Positions 54,047 to 62,851 of a DNA stretch of 64,000 bases are shown piece by piece. The notes beneath the pieces are model-generated. The model made no database searches and had not been told where the DNA came from. It saw only the letters and a program-made list of their open reading frames with translations. The DNA comes from Leucothrix mucor DSM 2157. GTDB lineage: Bacteria > Pseudomonadota > Gammaproteobacteria > Thiotrichales > Thiotrichaceae. Where the stretch lies: positions 2,712,655 through 2,776,654 of the forward strand of contig NZ_ATTE01000001.1 of NCBI RefSeq assembly GCF_000419525.1. The letters are read 5' to 3'. The number at the start of each line of letters is the position of its first letter. Positions within the stretch are counted from its first letter, which is position 1. A program made the translations under genes and the position numbers.

Positions 54047-54928
54047 TTAGCCTTTTACCGCACCGCTTAAGCCGTTAATGAAGTAGCGCTGCAATAAAAT
54101 GAAAAGCAGAATAATCGGCAATACCGAAATCGTTGATGCCGCCGCCATACCAGACCAATCAATAATTTGTTCACCCTTAAACGCGTAAACACCGACGGAC
54201 AAGGTACGAATCGCGGGGTTGGCCAGCGTGATAACCAATGGAAGTAAGAAGTCATTCCAGGCATGCAGTACTTGCATAATGATCACGGTCACCATCATCG
54301 GGCGCGCCAGCGGTAACATCACATACCAGAACACTTTCAGAAAACTGACCCCATCCATCACCGCCGCTTCTTCTAGCTCGTTAGGCATTTGACTGAAATA
54401 GCCTGCGAATAACAGCGTGTAAATCACAATCCCATGACCACTCGTGGCTAGCGTGAGGCCAAATAAATTACTGGAGATATCCAGAAACGTGAGGAGTTCG
54501 AAAATCGGAATAATAGTGAAGCCTTGTGGCATAAAGACTGCCGCCACAAAGATGATGAAAATCACTTTACGACCGGGGAATTGATAGCGACCTAAGACAT
54601 AACCCAATAAGGCAGCCGAAAGGCTCACCATTGCCACCGAGCCAATTGTAACAATCAACGTATTGATGAAGTACTGCCCCATGTGCGCTTCAGTCCAAGC
54701 CCGAATATAATTCGAAAATGTTGGAGCCTCTGGAATTAATCCAGTCGCAGCAAACAGCTCTGAATTAGGCTTCAGACTGGTTGAAAGCATCCATAGGAAT
54801 GGGTAAATCCAGATCGCACAAAAGATCGCAAGGCCAGCACTCGTGAGCGCAATCGTCCAGTTAGAACTACGATCTCCAAACACTAAATGCTTAAGTAAAC
54901 TGAGCGGTGAGTAGTTATGAAGTTTCAT
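54047..54928 (-). CDS. Carbohydrate ABC transporter permease, MalG type
   Basis: The 293-residue product has six predicted helices and the cytoplasmic loop ELEEAAVMDGVSFLKVFWYVMLPLARP (EAA motif). It belongs with the larger permease upstream. A typical MalG-like ending GLSGAVKG is present. The start overlaps nothing and lies 3 nt after the upstream gene stop. No matching ATPase gene is in the cluster. Confidence 0.92.
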   Translation of the reverse strand: MKLHNYSPLSLLKHLVFGDRSSNWTIALTSAGLAIFCAIWIYPFLWMLSTSLKPNSELFAATGLIPEAPTFSNYIRAWTEAHMGQYFINTLIVTIGSVAMVSLSAALLGYVLGRYQFPGRKVIFIIFVAAVFMPQGFTIIPIFELLTFLDISSNLFGLTLATSGHGIVIYTLLFAGYFSQMPNELEEAAVMDGVSFLKVFWYVMLPLARPMMVTVIIMQVLHAWNDFLLPLVITLANPAIRTLSVGVYAFKGEQIIDWSGMAAASTISVLPIILLFILLQRYFINGLSGAVKG

Positions 54929-54931
54929 GGC

Positions 54932-55834
54932 TTAGCTTACCTCCGAACGTTTTCTGATAATGGCTTGCATAATTGTGAGCACTAACACCACTAATCCAAA
55001 CAGCACACCAGCCGCTGCGGCGTATCCTAAGCGAGGCAAAGAGCCATCTCCGGTTGCAAACGCAGTACGATAAATAAAGACCTCAATAACTTCGGAGGTA
55101 AAGAATGGCCCACCGTTAGTCATACTCATAATTAACGGGAATACATTCAATGCACTAACCGCCGAGATCACCAAAATCACAAAGGCAAAGGGCTTAATAA
55201 TCGGTAAAATCACATGCCAAATTAATTGCCCGCCTTTACAGTTATCGAGCTTTGCGGCGTCATAAACATCGGCAGGGACCGTTTGAAGCGCCGCCATCCA
55301 ATAGATCATGGTCAAGCCCAACCATTTCCACACATACACGAAGATCAGTGATGGCATCACGGTTTCAGATTCGCCCAAAAAGTCGATAGGGCTACTGATC
55401 AAGCCAATATCGAGCAACAATCCATTAATCGGACCATTGAAAGGGCTTAATAAAAAGGTCCAAACAATGCCGATGATGGCTGCCGGTGTAACCACCGGTA
55501 AAAAGACAAAAGTTCTGAATAGCGGTGAGAGCTTAAGCAACTGATTATTAAGAATGACCGCCAGCACTAATGAGATAAACATTTGTGCTGGCACGGTACC
55601 CAGCAGGAAAATCAGGGAGCGTTGAAATGCGCCCCAAAACAGGGGATCACTTAATAGCTTTGAGTAATTATCAAAAGCGACATAAACCAGTGCACTGTTA
55701 AAACCAGTCCACTCCTGTAATGAGAAAAACACGGCGGCAACCAGCGGATAAAAAACAAACAATCCACCAAGCAGCAGCCCGGGAACCATGGCCATGTAGC
55801 CATGAATGCCCGCAGCATCTGATAATTTACGCAC
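54932..55834 (-). CDS. Carbohydrate ABC transporter permease, MalF type
   Basis: The 300-residue product has six predicted helices and the EAA-type loop DVYDAAKLDNCKGGQLIWHVILPIIKP. It pairs with the MalG-type permease 3 nt downstream. The binding-protein gene lies 35 nt upstream. The ATPase is probably a shared MalK/UgpC type encoded elsewhere. Confidence 0.92.
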   Translation of the reverse strand: MRKLSDAAGIHGYMAMVPGLLLGGLFVFYPLVAAVFFSLQEWTGFNSALVYVAFDNYSKLLSDPLFWGAFQRSLIFLLGTVPAQMFISLVLAVILNNQLLKLSPLFRTFVFLPVVTPAAIIGIVWTFLLSPFNGPINGLLLDIGLISSPIDFLGESETVMPSLIFVYVWKWLGLTMIYWMAALQTVPADVYDAAKLDNCKGGQLIWHVILPIIKPFAFVILVISAVSALNVFPLIMSMTNGGPFFTSEVIEVFIYRTAFATGDGSLPRLGYAAAAGVLFGLVVLVLTIMQAIIRKRSEVS

Positions 55835-55869
55835 GATAAGGCTCCGCTGAAAATAAACTAAGTTCTGAA

Positions 55870-57384
55870 TTAGCTCGCTGAGGTATAGTCGACGTCAGGA
55901 TTCCAATCAGCAAAGACCAAATCATCCCGACTGACATCGGCACCCGCTTTTCTGGCTTTTTCAAACGCCTTATCCATCGAATCGTTGTAGCGCTGTTTCA
56001 GGGCTTTCATCTCTTTACTAACGTCTTTGAGTTGTCCGCCGACTAAGCCTTGCACAGTTTGCGCAAAGCTCACATCCGGCGCTTGGAAACGATTAGCCAC
56101 TTCAGCCAAAGCAGGCTTGCGTACCAAAGGATTCGGCCCGACTTTAATCGCTTCATCAAAGTGTTTAAGAATGGATTTAGCCCGAGGAGACATATCGGCT
56201 TTCTCAATCGCGGCAGACATAATGGGTGGGTCACCCGCGCCAACAATATTCGCCCATGCAATTTGCCCTTCCAGACTGCCAAGATAATGGAAAATATCAC
56301 CCGCGATTGCGCCATTTTCAGAGCCACTGTACAGCCACATGGTATTGGGTAAAGAAGCTCCCTGACCAATACTCAGCTTACCAGCCGGCCCCTCATCGGG
56401 CACGGGTCCAGACACGATACCGAAGTCAAAGTCTGGATGGGCTTTCTCCCATTGCGGGATATTCCATGGGCCTTGTAAAATCATGCCAGCAGCTCCTTGA
56501 GGCACATACGCACGAGCTTGTGGCGCATTTAGCCCCATGGTTCCAGGGAAGAAGCTGCGGTCTTTCTTCATCGCAATAAATAGCTCAACCGCACCAATAT
56601 ACTGCTCACTATCAAACACATACTCGCCGGTACGGAAGTCAATATCAGAGTCCAACACACCATCACCACCGGCACTTGCGCCAGCCATACGGCCCATATC
56701 CCGCACGGCAAACGACCAACGGCCCAGCTGACTACCACCAATAATAAAACCGAAATAACGACCTTTGCCCTGCTCGGTGATTTTCTTAGCCGCACCTCTG
56801 AATTGAGACCAGGTTAGCGGTGAGCTATCTGGGTCAAAACCCGCCTGCTTCATGTACTTACGATTGAATAAAAGCTGTGTGGTGTAACGCTTATTAGACG
56901 TGAACGGCAAACCGTATGTTTTACCCTCGAACTCATTCACACCCGGCAAAAATGCACCGGCTGGAAATTTCGCTTTCCAAGCGGCCATATCTGGAATGAA
57001 ATCATCAAAAGGCTGTATCCAGCCCTGAGCCATCGCATTGGCAGGATTGTCATTTTGAGGCAGCGCAAACACATCATGTGCCGTTTTATTGCGAACACCT
57101 AGCGGCACAACCTGCGCGATTTCTTTCCATGGCAGAGGGTCGTAAACCACATCGATATTTCGAGCCTTGGCGTATTCTGCAAAAAACTGCTTATAAAAAA
57201 CGGCCTTTTGGTCGCCACTATCAACCCAACGTAATTTGGAACCTGCCTTGATGCTATTAATCGCTGAAGGTAGCTGGGAGTCGGCATAGGCAAAACGACT
57301 ACCGAGCGCTAAACCAGCAATACCGCCCGCAGTCGTTTGTAAAAACCGTCGACGGGACAATGACAATCTTGGTGAATGGCTCAT
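55870..57384 (-). CDS. Tat-exported extracellular solute-binding protein (sugar type)
   Basis: The 504-residue product has a twin-arginine signal (LSLSRRRFLQTTAGGIAGLA, cut near AYA-DS), so it is exported already folded. The mature domain has the fold of family 1 solute-binding proteins, with AGMILQGPWNIPQWE and GLPFTSNKRYTTQLLFNR. I chose the ATG at 57384 because AGAGGAG lies 8 nt upstream. It faces the divergent LysR gene, which probably controls it. The ligand is unknown. Confidence 0.9.
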   Translation of the reverse strand: MSHSPRLSLSRRRFLQTTAGGIAGLALGSRFAYADSQLPSAINSIKAGSKLRWVDSGDQKAVFYKQFFAEYAKARNIDVVYDPLPWKEIAQVVPLGVRNKTAHDVFALPQNDNPANAMAQGWIQPFDDFIPDMAAWKAKFPAGAFLPGVNEFEGKTYGLPFTSNKRYTTQLLFNRKYMKQAGFDPDSSPLTWSQFRGAAKKITEQGKGRYFGFIIGGSQLGRWSFAVRDMGRMAGASAGGDGVLDSDIDFRTGEYVFDSEQYIGAVELFIAMKKDRSFFPGTMGLNAPQARAYVPQGAAGMILQGPWNIPQWEKAHPDFDFGIVSGPVPDEGPAGKLSIGQGASLPNTMWLYSGSENGAIAGDIFHYLGSLEGQIAWANIVGAGDPPIMSAAIEKADMSPRAKSILKHFDEAIKVGPNPLVRKPALAEVANRFQAPDVSFAQTVQGLVGGQLKDVSKEMKALKQRYNDSMDKAFEKARKAGADVSRDDLVFADWNPDVDYTSAS

Positions 57385-57492
57385 GATTTTCTCCTCTGGG
57401 TGTATTGCTACAGTGGGATTAAGCTTGCCATAGCTATAGCGATAATGTCTAATCAATGATTCTCAGTAATTCATGACTAAAGCTGATCACTC

Positions 57493-58416
57493 ATGTTCTC
57501 AAATATTGAAAATCTTCGACGCTTTATCGTCATCGCAGAACATGGCAGTATGCGCAGTGCCGCAGAAGTGCTGTCGGTAACCCAGCCCGCCCTCAGCCGC
57601 ACCCTGCATTTACTGGAAGAGCAATGTGGTTCGCCCTTGTTTGAGCGACATGGACGTGGTCTGCGCCTCACGCCAACCGGTGAAAGCGCCCTACGCCACT
57701 CCCGTCACTTGTTAAGAGAAAGCCAGATTGCTCGCGATGATATTGTCGCCTCGGCGATGGGTGATGTCGGCTCACTACGAATTGCTGCAGCACCTGTCTG
57801 GATGAGCGCCATCTTACCAACCGTCATTTTACAACTACGCATTGAGCACCCCAAACTGCATATTCGCTTGAGGACACTCAACTTTCCGGAAGCCATTGTC
57901 GGACTGGATCAAGGGGAACTGGATATTTTTTGTGGCGGATTTCAGGTAAAAGAAGAGCTACCAGGCTTTCTGATTAAAAAGCCAATGTTTATGAGTAAGT
58001 TGACTATTGTGGCTAGACAAGACCACCCGCTTTTTAAACAACCGCTGCAAAGTATGACTCCACTGATCGACTACCCTTGGGTATCATATCTTAGCAATCG
58101 CGCTTATTTTAATATGATTATGGAGCGTGTTCGCGAAGCCACTGGGCAACACTGCGAAGCCAGCATTCAGTGCGACTCGATGCTGACTTTACTCAACCTC
58201 ATTCAGGAAGGTGATTACTTGTCGTATTTACCGGCCAGCTTTGTAAATATGCTGCCAGAGGGGAAAGTGAAAGTCCTGCCTTGCCCCGAAGCGGAGATAC
58301 AGTTTCCTTCCGGGCTTATTTTCAGGCGTAGTTTAGCTGGGGTGAAAGCATTCAATAATTTTGTAATGCACGCAGAAGAGTATGTGGAGGGGTCAGGGTT
58401 TACTGCCCTGAGCTGA
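57493..58416 (+). CDS. LysR family transcriptional regulator
   Basis: The 307-residue product has the N-terminal winged helix (ENLRRFIVIAEHGSMRSAAE, TQPALSRTLHLLEEQCG) and a C-terminal effector-binding domain. It is transcribed away from the solute-binding protein gene across a 108-nt gap. By the usual LysR arrangement it should control the ABC/sulfatase genes in response to their substrate or a product. Confidence 0.93.
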   Translation: MFSNIENLRRFIVIAEHGSMRSAAEVLSVTQPALSRTLHLLEEQCGSPLFERHGRGLRLTPTGESALRHSRHLLRESQIARDDIVASAMGDVGSLRIAAAPVWMSAILPTVILQLRIEHPKLHIRLRTLNFPEAIVGLDQGELDIFCGGFQVKEELPGFLIKKPMFMSKLTIVARQDHPLFKQPLQSMTPLIDYPWVSYLSNRAYFNMIMERVREATGQHCEASIQCDSMLTLLNLIQEGDYLSYLPASFVNMLPEGKVKVLPCPEAEIQFPSGLIFRRSLAGVKAFNNFVMHAEEYVEGSGFTALS

Positions 58417-58440
58417 GCAGCATCAGAAAAGATGCTACTC
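58415..58440. terminator. Hairpin between LysR and phosphoribosyltransferase genes
   Basis: GAGCAGCATC (58415-58424) pairs with GATGCTACTC (58431-58440), with one mismatch, around AGAAAA. It overlaps the LysR stop codon and has no T run. The two genes converge here. Confidence 0.5.
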
Positions 58441-58455
58441 AAGCAGAACAACGTG

Positions 58456-59010
58456 TTACAGCAAATCCAAAATCTCAGTCAGATCGGTTTTGCCTTCTTT
58501 AATTTCATCCGGCGTCAGGCCTGATAATTCATGCGGAAACACCAGCCATTCATCCGTCTCAGTGACAAAGTAATCCGGCGTCATAGTGACCGCTTTATTC
58601 GAAGGCTTATACCAAGGGCAAGCAATACGAATATCAGTCGGCATATTCTTACGAGACAGCTTGGAAATTTCTTTCATTAGCGCATCAATACTGCGGCCTG
58701 AATCAAACACATCATCCACGATCAGCAAGCCATCATCAGCATTCGCATTTTCAATCAGATAATGCAGGCCATGAACCTTAATTTCTTTGTGTTGCTTATT
58801 AATGCCGTAGTAGGACGAGGTACGAACCGCAATGTGGTCAGTCTGCACCTCTTTATAATCGAAGTACTCCTGCACTGCGATACCGATCGGTGCGCCACCG
58901 CGCCAGATTCCAACAATAAATTGAGGACGGAAACCGTCCTCATACACTTGCGAAGCTAATCGAAAAGAATCGCGAAGTAATTCTGCAGCGGTAATATACC
59001 GTTTACTCAT
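58456..59010 (-). CDS. Hypoxanthine-type phosphoribosyltransferase
   Basis: Salvages purine bases by linking them to PRPP. The 184-residue product has the PRPP-binding loop LLIVDDVFDSGRSIDAL, an N-terminal FIVGIWRGGAPIGIAVQEYF, and a C-terminal base-binding region ending EWLVFPHEL. Hypoxanthine or guanine is the likely base; xanthine is possible. It lies alone, on the minus strand. Confidence 0.88.
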   Translation of the reverse strand: MSKRYITAAELLRDSFRLASQVYEDGFRPQFIVGIWRGGAPIGIAVQEYFDYKEVQTDHIAVRTSSYYGINKQHKEIKVHGLHYLIENANADDGLLIVDDVFDSGRSIDALMKEISKLSRKNMPTDIRIACPWYKPSNKAVTMTPDYFVTETDEWLVFPHELSGLTPDEIKEGKTDLTEILDLL

Positions 59011-59092
59011 AATAGGGCCCTGTGCGGATCATTTTTTAACGGGGACTATTATTTCACAGGAGCAACGGCATAACCACACGCGATATCAGGTA

Positions 59093-59611
59093 CTAAGCCA
59101 CCGGTTTAAAGGTAATCGCCAAACCATTCAAGCAATGACGTTTACCAGTTGGCTTAGGGCCATCGTCAAACACATGACCAAAATGCCCACCACAACGACG
59201 GCAATGTACTTCGGTACGTACTGAGAAGATCAATTTACGGTCTTCACGAGTGCCGATTGCATTGGGTAGCGCATCGTAAAAACTTGGCCAGCCGGTACCG
59301 CTCTCATATTTAGTTTTTGAAGAGTAAACCGGCAAATCGCAACCGGCACAGTGGTATGTCCCTTCGCGCTTCTCTTTCAATAAAGCGCTAGTACCCGGAC
59401 GCTCAGTGGACTCTTCACGTAAAATCTTATAACGGTCAGGCCCTAACTGAGCCAGCCACTCTTTATCTGTCTTAATAATCTCAAAGGCTTTAGAGGTTTC
59501 CTTAGCGTATACCGTATGGCTCGCTAACAAACCGCCACCAGCGCCAGCCGCAGCCAAGCCCAAAGTATTTCTTAAAAATGCCCGTCGTGCCGGAATGTGT
59601 TGTGTGCTCAT
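59093..59611 (-). CDS. msrB: Tat-exported peptide-methionine (R)-S-oxide reductase
   Basis: Reduces methionine-R-sulfoxide in proteins. The 172-residue product has a twin-arginine signal (PARRAFLRNTLGLAAAG, cut near VYA-KE), so it should be exported folded. The MsrB domain has zinc-binding pairs (CAGCDLP, CRRCGGHFGH) and the catalytic Cys160 in RHCLNGLAI. The second redox Cys of many MsrB enzymes is not evident outside the zinc pairs. No msrA is adjacent. Confidence 0.92.
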   Translation of the reverse strand: MSTQHIPARRAFLRNTLGLAAAGAGGGLLASHTVYAKETSKAFEIIKTDKEWLAQLGPDRYKILREESTERPGTSALLKEKREGTYHCAGCDLPVYSSKTKYESGTGWPSFYDALPNAIGTREDRKLIFSVRTEVHCRRCGGHFGHVFDDGPKPTGKRHCLNGLAITFKPVA

Positions 59612-59835
59612 TTGGATGACTCCTAATATTTAGTATTTAATCGTGCGTTGTAGTGATATACGCAAACGCAGCCTGTTTAGATTTATTCAAACGGTTAAAC
59701 GGTGCAATAACCCCTAGTAATTCTGCTTACTCTCCTATTCCGATAAACGGCAACGCTGGAGTGTAAGGAAGCTTGCATTACTGTTCGTTAATAATTAAAG
59801 TGGAATGAATAATTAATAAAAACAGGCACAACACT

Positions 59836-61062
59836 TTGAAGTTACCTCAGTATCAATCACTGATAGCCCTGCTGACGCTCGCCCTGCTCCCCATGATTAG
59901 CGGCTGCCAAGGCGGCAGTTCAAGCGAGAGCTTACCCGCCGTTAGCGCTTACTCTGTCGATAAAATACAACAACGCACCTTGCTCGGCGCTTACCTTGAT
60001 CAGGATGCGTGGGACACTGACATAATCGATAACTACAACTCAGACACTGACAAAGCACTTTCGTTTGTTAACATTTTTTCAAGCTTTGATATGGACTGGA
60101 ATTACTTGTCGATTCAAAGCAGCAATATCGTCGCCCGCGATGCCGTGCCGATCATCAGCTGGATGCCAACCATCAACGCCCGTCAAGATGACAGCCTGCT
60201 AATCGAGATCAGCAATGGTGAATGGGATGAATACATTGATGGCTGGATTAACGGCTTTCGAGTTTGGCGCAACCAATATGATGCTTCAGGTCGCCCTACG
60301 ATTCTGATTCGCTTTGCACATGAGTTTAATAGCGATTGGTTCTCGTGGAGTAACCAGCCAGCAGCATTAAAACAAGCTTGGCGTCACCTACACCAACGTT
60401 TCGAATATGCGGGCATGGATAAGCATGTCGAATGGGTTTGGGCGGTAAATAACGTTGATGTGGATGATTACAATGATTTCACTGAATATTATCCCGGTGA
60501 CGATGTGGTCGATTGGGTAGCAATTGATGGCTATAACTGGGGCAGTAATTACCATTACTCTCAGTGGAAAAGCTTTAATGAAACCTTCAGCAGCGCTTAT
60601 GTGAAAATGGTCACCAGCTTTCCAAATAAGCCCGTGATGATTGCTGAAGTGGCCTCTGCTGAGCCTGCTGACCTCCCTGATGCCGAGCGCTACCAATACG
60701 GCGATGACACTGACAGCTTAGAAAGTAAGGCTGAGTGGGTCGCAGATATGATGCAAATCATTAAGAGCGATTACCCCGCAATCAAATCTGTGATCTGGTT
60801 TAACAGTAATAAAGAATTGAGCTGGGGCTTAAACGCCGACCACAATACCGGTTTAGCGGCCTACAACTCTGCTACTGAAGGCAGTCATTATATTGGTTTA
60901 GCTGATCTATCGATTGAGACAGTGCTAGCCGCTAAGCCAGAGCTTGATCAACGCCTGCCAACAGTGACTGGTGTGGAGTTGTTGAGATTTGAAGCTGAGT
61001 CGTTAAAGCAGCTCAGCCGCGATGAACGCCGTGCTCTTCGGATATCACGCTTTACTCAGTAA
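59836..61062 (+). CDS. Lipoprotein with GH26-like glycoside hydrolase domain
   Basis: The 408-residue product has a lipoprotein signal ending in LPMISGC, so it is predicted to be lipid-anchored. The domain resembles GH26 beta-mannanases. RFAHEFNSDWFSW holds the candidate acid/base (Glu163) and PVMIAEVASAE the candidate nucleophile (Glu271). WVWAVNNVDV is also like the family. The start is TTG, with AGG upstream. The C-terminal 50 residues lack family similarity. Mannan or another beta-glycan is the likely substrate. Confidence 0.75.
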   Translation: MKLPQYQSLIALLTLALLPMISGCQGGSSSESLPAVSAYSVDKIQQRTLLGAYLDQDAWDTDIIDNYNSDTDKALSFVNIFSSFDMDWNYLSIQSSNIVARDAVPIISWMPTINARQDDSLLIEISNGEWDEYIDGWINGFRVWRNQYDASGRPTILIRFAHEFNSDWFSWSNQPAALKQAWRHLHQRFEYAGMDKHVEWVWAVNNVDVDDYNDFTEYYPGDDVVDWVAIDGYNWGSNYHYSQWKSFNETFSSAYVKMVTSFPNKPVMIAEVASAEPADLPDAERYQYGDDTDSLESKAEWVADMMQIIKSDYPAIKSVIWFNSNKELSWGLNADHNTGLAAYNSATEGSHYIGLADLSIETVLAAKPELDQRLPTVTGVELLRFEAESLKQLSRDERRALRISRFTQ

Positions 61063-61069
61063 GTGAAAC

Positions 61070-61094
61070 TGCTCCTTTCTACAAGGGAGCATTT
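61070..61094 (+). terminator. Hairpin after the GH26-like gene
   Basis: TGCTCCTTT (61070-61078) pairs with AAGGGAGCA (61083-61091), with one G-T pair, followed by TTT. It overlaps the 3' end of the convergent ABC gene. Confidence 0.55.
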
Positions 61095-62007
61095 AGAAAT
61101 ACAGTTGGTCTTCCAAGCTGCGGCCGTTAATTAATTGGCGGTATACCCAGCCTTGGGAGGCCAAATGTTGCAGCAAGACCAAATCAAGCCCCGCATGATT
61201 AATAGCATCGTACTCGATCACAAATCGCGATGGCGCACTAAAACTTACCTGTTTAACACCCGACAAACTCGCCAGTGATTGACTAATCATCGTTTCAGGT
61301 TGATCTAAACGCCCCATTATCAGCGTCAGGTAACTAGCCGCATCAGCAGCCTGCGACTGAGAAATATCAACGACGGCTTTTAGCTTGCCGTGCTCCAGAT
61401 GCACCACGGTTTGGCACACTTTTTCCAACTCATCCAGATTATGAGAGCTGATAATAAAGGTTGCCTGTGTCGCCGCTTCACCAATCAATGCTCGCATCTG
61501 TTTTACATTTGGCGGATCAAGGCCTGCGGTTGGCTCATCCAGCAAAATCAATTCAGGACTGCCCATTAAGGCTTGCGCCAACATAACGCGCTTACGCATA
61601 CCATGACTCAGCGCTTCAGGCTTTTGACTATAGGTTGCAGCCAGATCGACTTGCTCAAGCACTCGCATCACTTCTTTGTGAGCTGCGGCTTTGGAGAAGC
61701 CCTGCAAGCGAGCAAATAACTGCAATTGATGCCCGACACTAAAACGCGGGTCCAGTTGCGCATCTTGAGGCAATGCGGCTAAACGCCCACGTAGCGCCGT
61801 CGACCCCGGAGCCTGCCCTAATATTTTCAATTCGCCCGATGACGCTCGAAGATACCCACAGAGCAAACTAAATAAAGTCGTTTTACCCGCACCGTTTGGC
61901 CCGATTAGCGCAATTGGCGCGCCTGCTTCTAAACTTAAATCAACACCATCCAAAGCCAACGTACTGCCATAACGCTTGGTGAGGTTGTTACAGGTTAATA
62001 AGCTCAC
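61093..62007 (-). CDS. ABC transporter ATP-binding protein
   Basis: The 304-residue ATPase has the Walker A IGPNGAGKTTLF, the Q-loop LPQDAQLDPRF, the signature ALSHGMRKRVMLAQAL, and Walker B LILLDEPTAGLDP. The extra C-terminal 90 residues are typical of the CcmA/NosF-type export ATPases. Its ATG overlaps the permease gene stop codon in ATGA. The substrate is unknown. Confidence 0.9.
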   Translation of the reverse strand: MSLLTCNNLTKRYGSTLALDGVDLSLEAGAPIALIGPNGAGKTTLFSLLCGYLRASSGELKILGQAPGSTALRGRLAALPQDAQLDPRFSVGHQLQLFARLQGFSKAAAHKEVMRVLEQVDLAATYSQKPEALSHGMRKRVMLAQALMGSPELILLDEPTAGLDPPNVKQMRALIGEAATQATFIISSHNLDELEKVCQTVVHLEHGKLKAVVDISQSQAADAASYLTLIMGRLDQPETMISQSLASLSGVKQVSFSAPSRFVIEYDAINHAGLDLVLLQHLASQGWVYRQLINGRSLEDQLYF

Positions 62008-62810
62008 CAGTCACTCCGTTGCATCATGGTTCGACCCAAGCCGAGTAACACCAAGGTCTGAATTATCGGGATGGCGGCTAAACTCAAGGTATTCCATCCG
62101 GAAAGTTGTAGTAAAGCCGGAATCTGTGCGCCCGGTAATACCATGTCTAACAGCCATAACCCCGGAAACTGCACAGACAACCAACGGGTTGCAATAGAGA
62201 AAACAATCCAGATAATCACCGCATATAACGTGGCTTGACGAGCTGATTTAGCCATGGCGGACACCCAGGCCATTAGCGCGGTGTAAGGCAATAAAACCAA
62301 GAGTAAATTGACGAATAAGACACTGGCTAACTCAAGTCCCGGCAATAACAGGTTACTTTGTCGCGACCGGACTAATAAGAGCGTACTCGCGAGTGCCAAG
62401 ATAATTAAGATTGCCAGAATCAACATCTGCCCCACAAAACGGCCAAGGAAAATACCATCCCGACTGGCTCGTAAATGTAGTAATCGCAATGTGCCCCGCG
62501 CTCGATCAGAGGCGGTTTGATCAGCAGTTAGCAGCACACAAAAAATGGGGAGCAAATACAAAGCAACTACCCAAAACACGGCCAACTCAGGAATCTGCCA
62601 AGACAGCAGATTATTAATTATTGTCGAATTAAAAAAGCTGACAATAATACCGCCCGGCGCATCGGCTGTGAAAAACTGCGCGGCACCATAAATGGCATAA
62701 CGCAGTACCAAGGCCCACACCAGCGCAAATGCAGTCAGTGACAGCAGTCCACGTCTGGTTAAAAATAGCCGAGCTAGCTCATAGCGAGCAATAATTGCAA
62801 TACTGTTCAA
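62004..62810 (-). CDS. ABC-2 type export permease
   Basis: The 268-residue product has about six membrane helices and starts MNSIAIIARYELARLFLTRRG. The loop with TADQTASDRARGTLRLLHLRASRDGIFLGR fits NosY-like ABC-2 permeases. It pairs with the ATPase gene downstream. No outer-membrane partner is nearby. Confidence 0.85.
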   Translation of the reverse strand: MNSIAIIARYELARLFLTRRGLLSLTAFALVWALVLRYAIYGAAQFFTADAPGGIIVSFFNSTIINNLLSWQIPELAVFWVVALYLLPIFCVLLTADQTASDRARGTLRLLHLRASRDGIFLGRFVGQMLILAILIILALASTLLLVRSRQSNLLLPGLELASVLFVNLLLVLLPYTALMAWVSAMAKSARQATLYAVIIWIVFSIATRWLSVQFPGLWLLDMVLPGAQIPALLQLSGWNTLSLAAIPIIQTLVLLGLGRTMMQRSDW

Positions 62811-62851
62811 GGCTTCACCTTAGGAATTATCTGCTCGCATCATGCCGTGCT

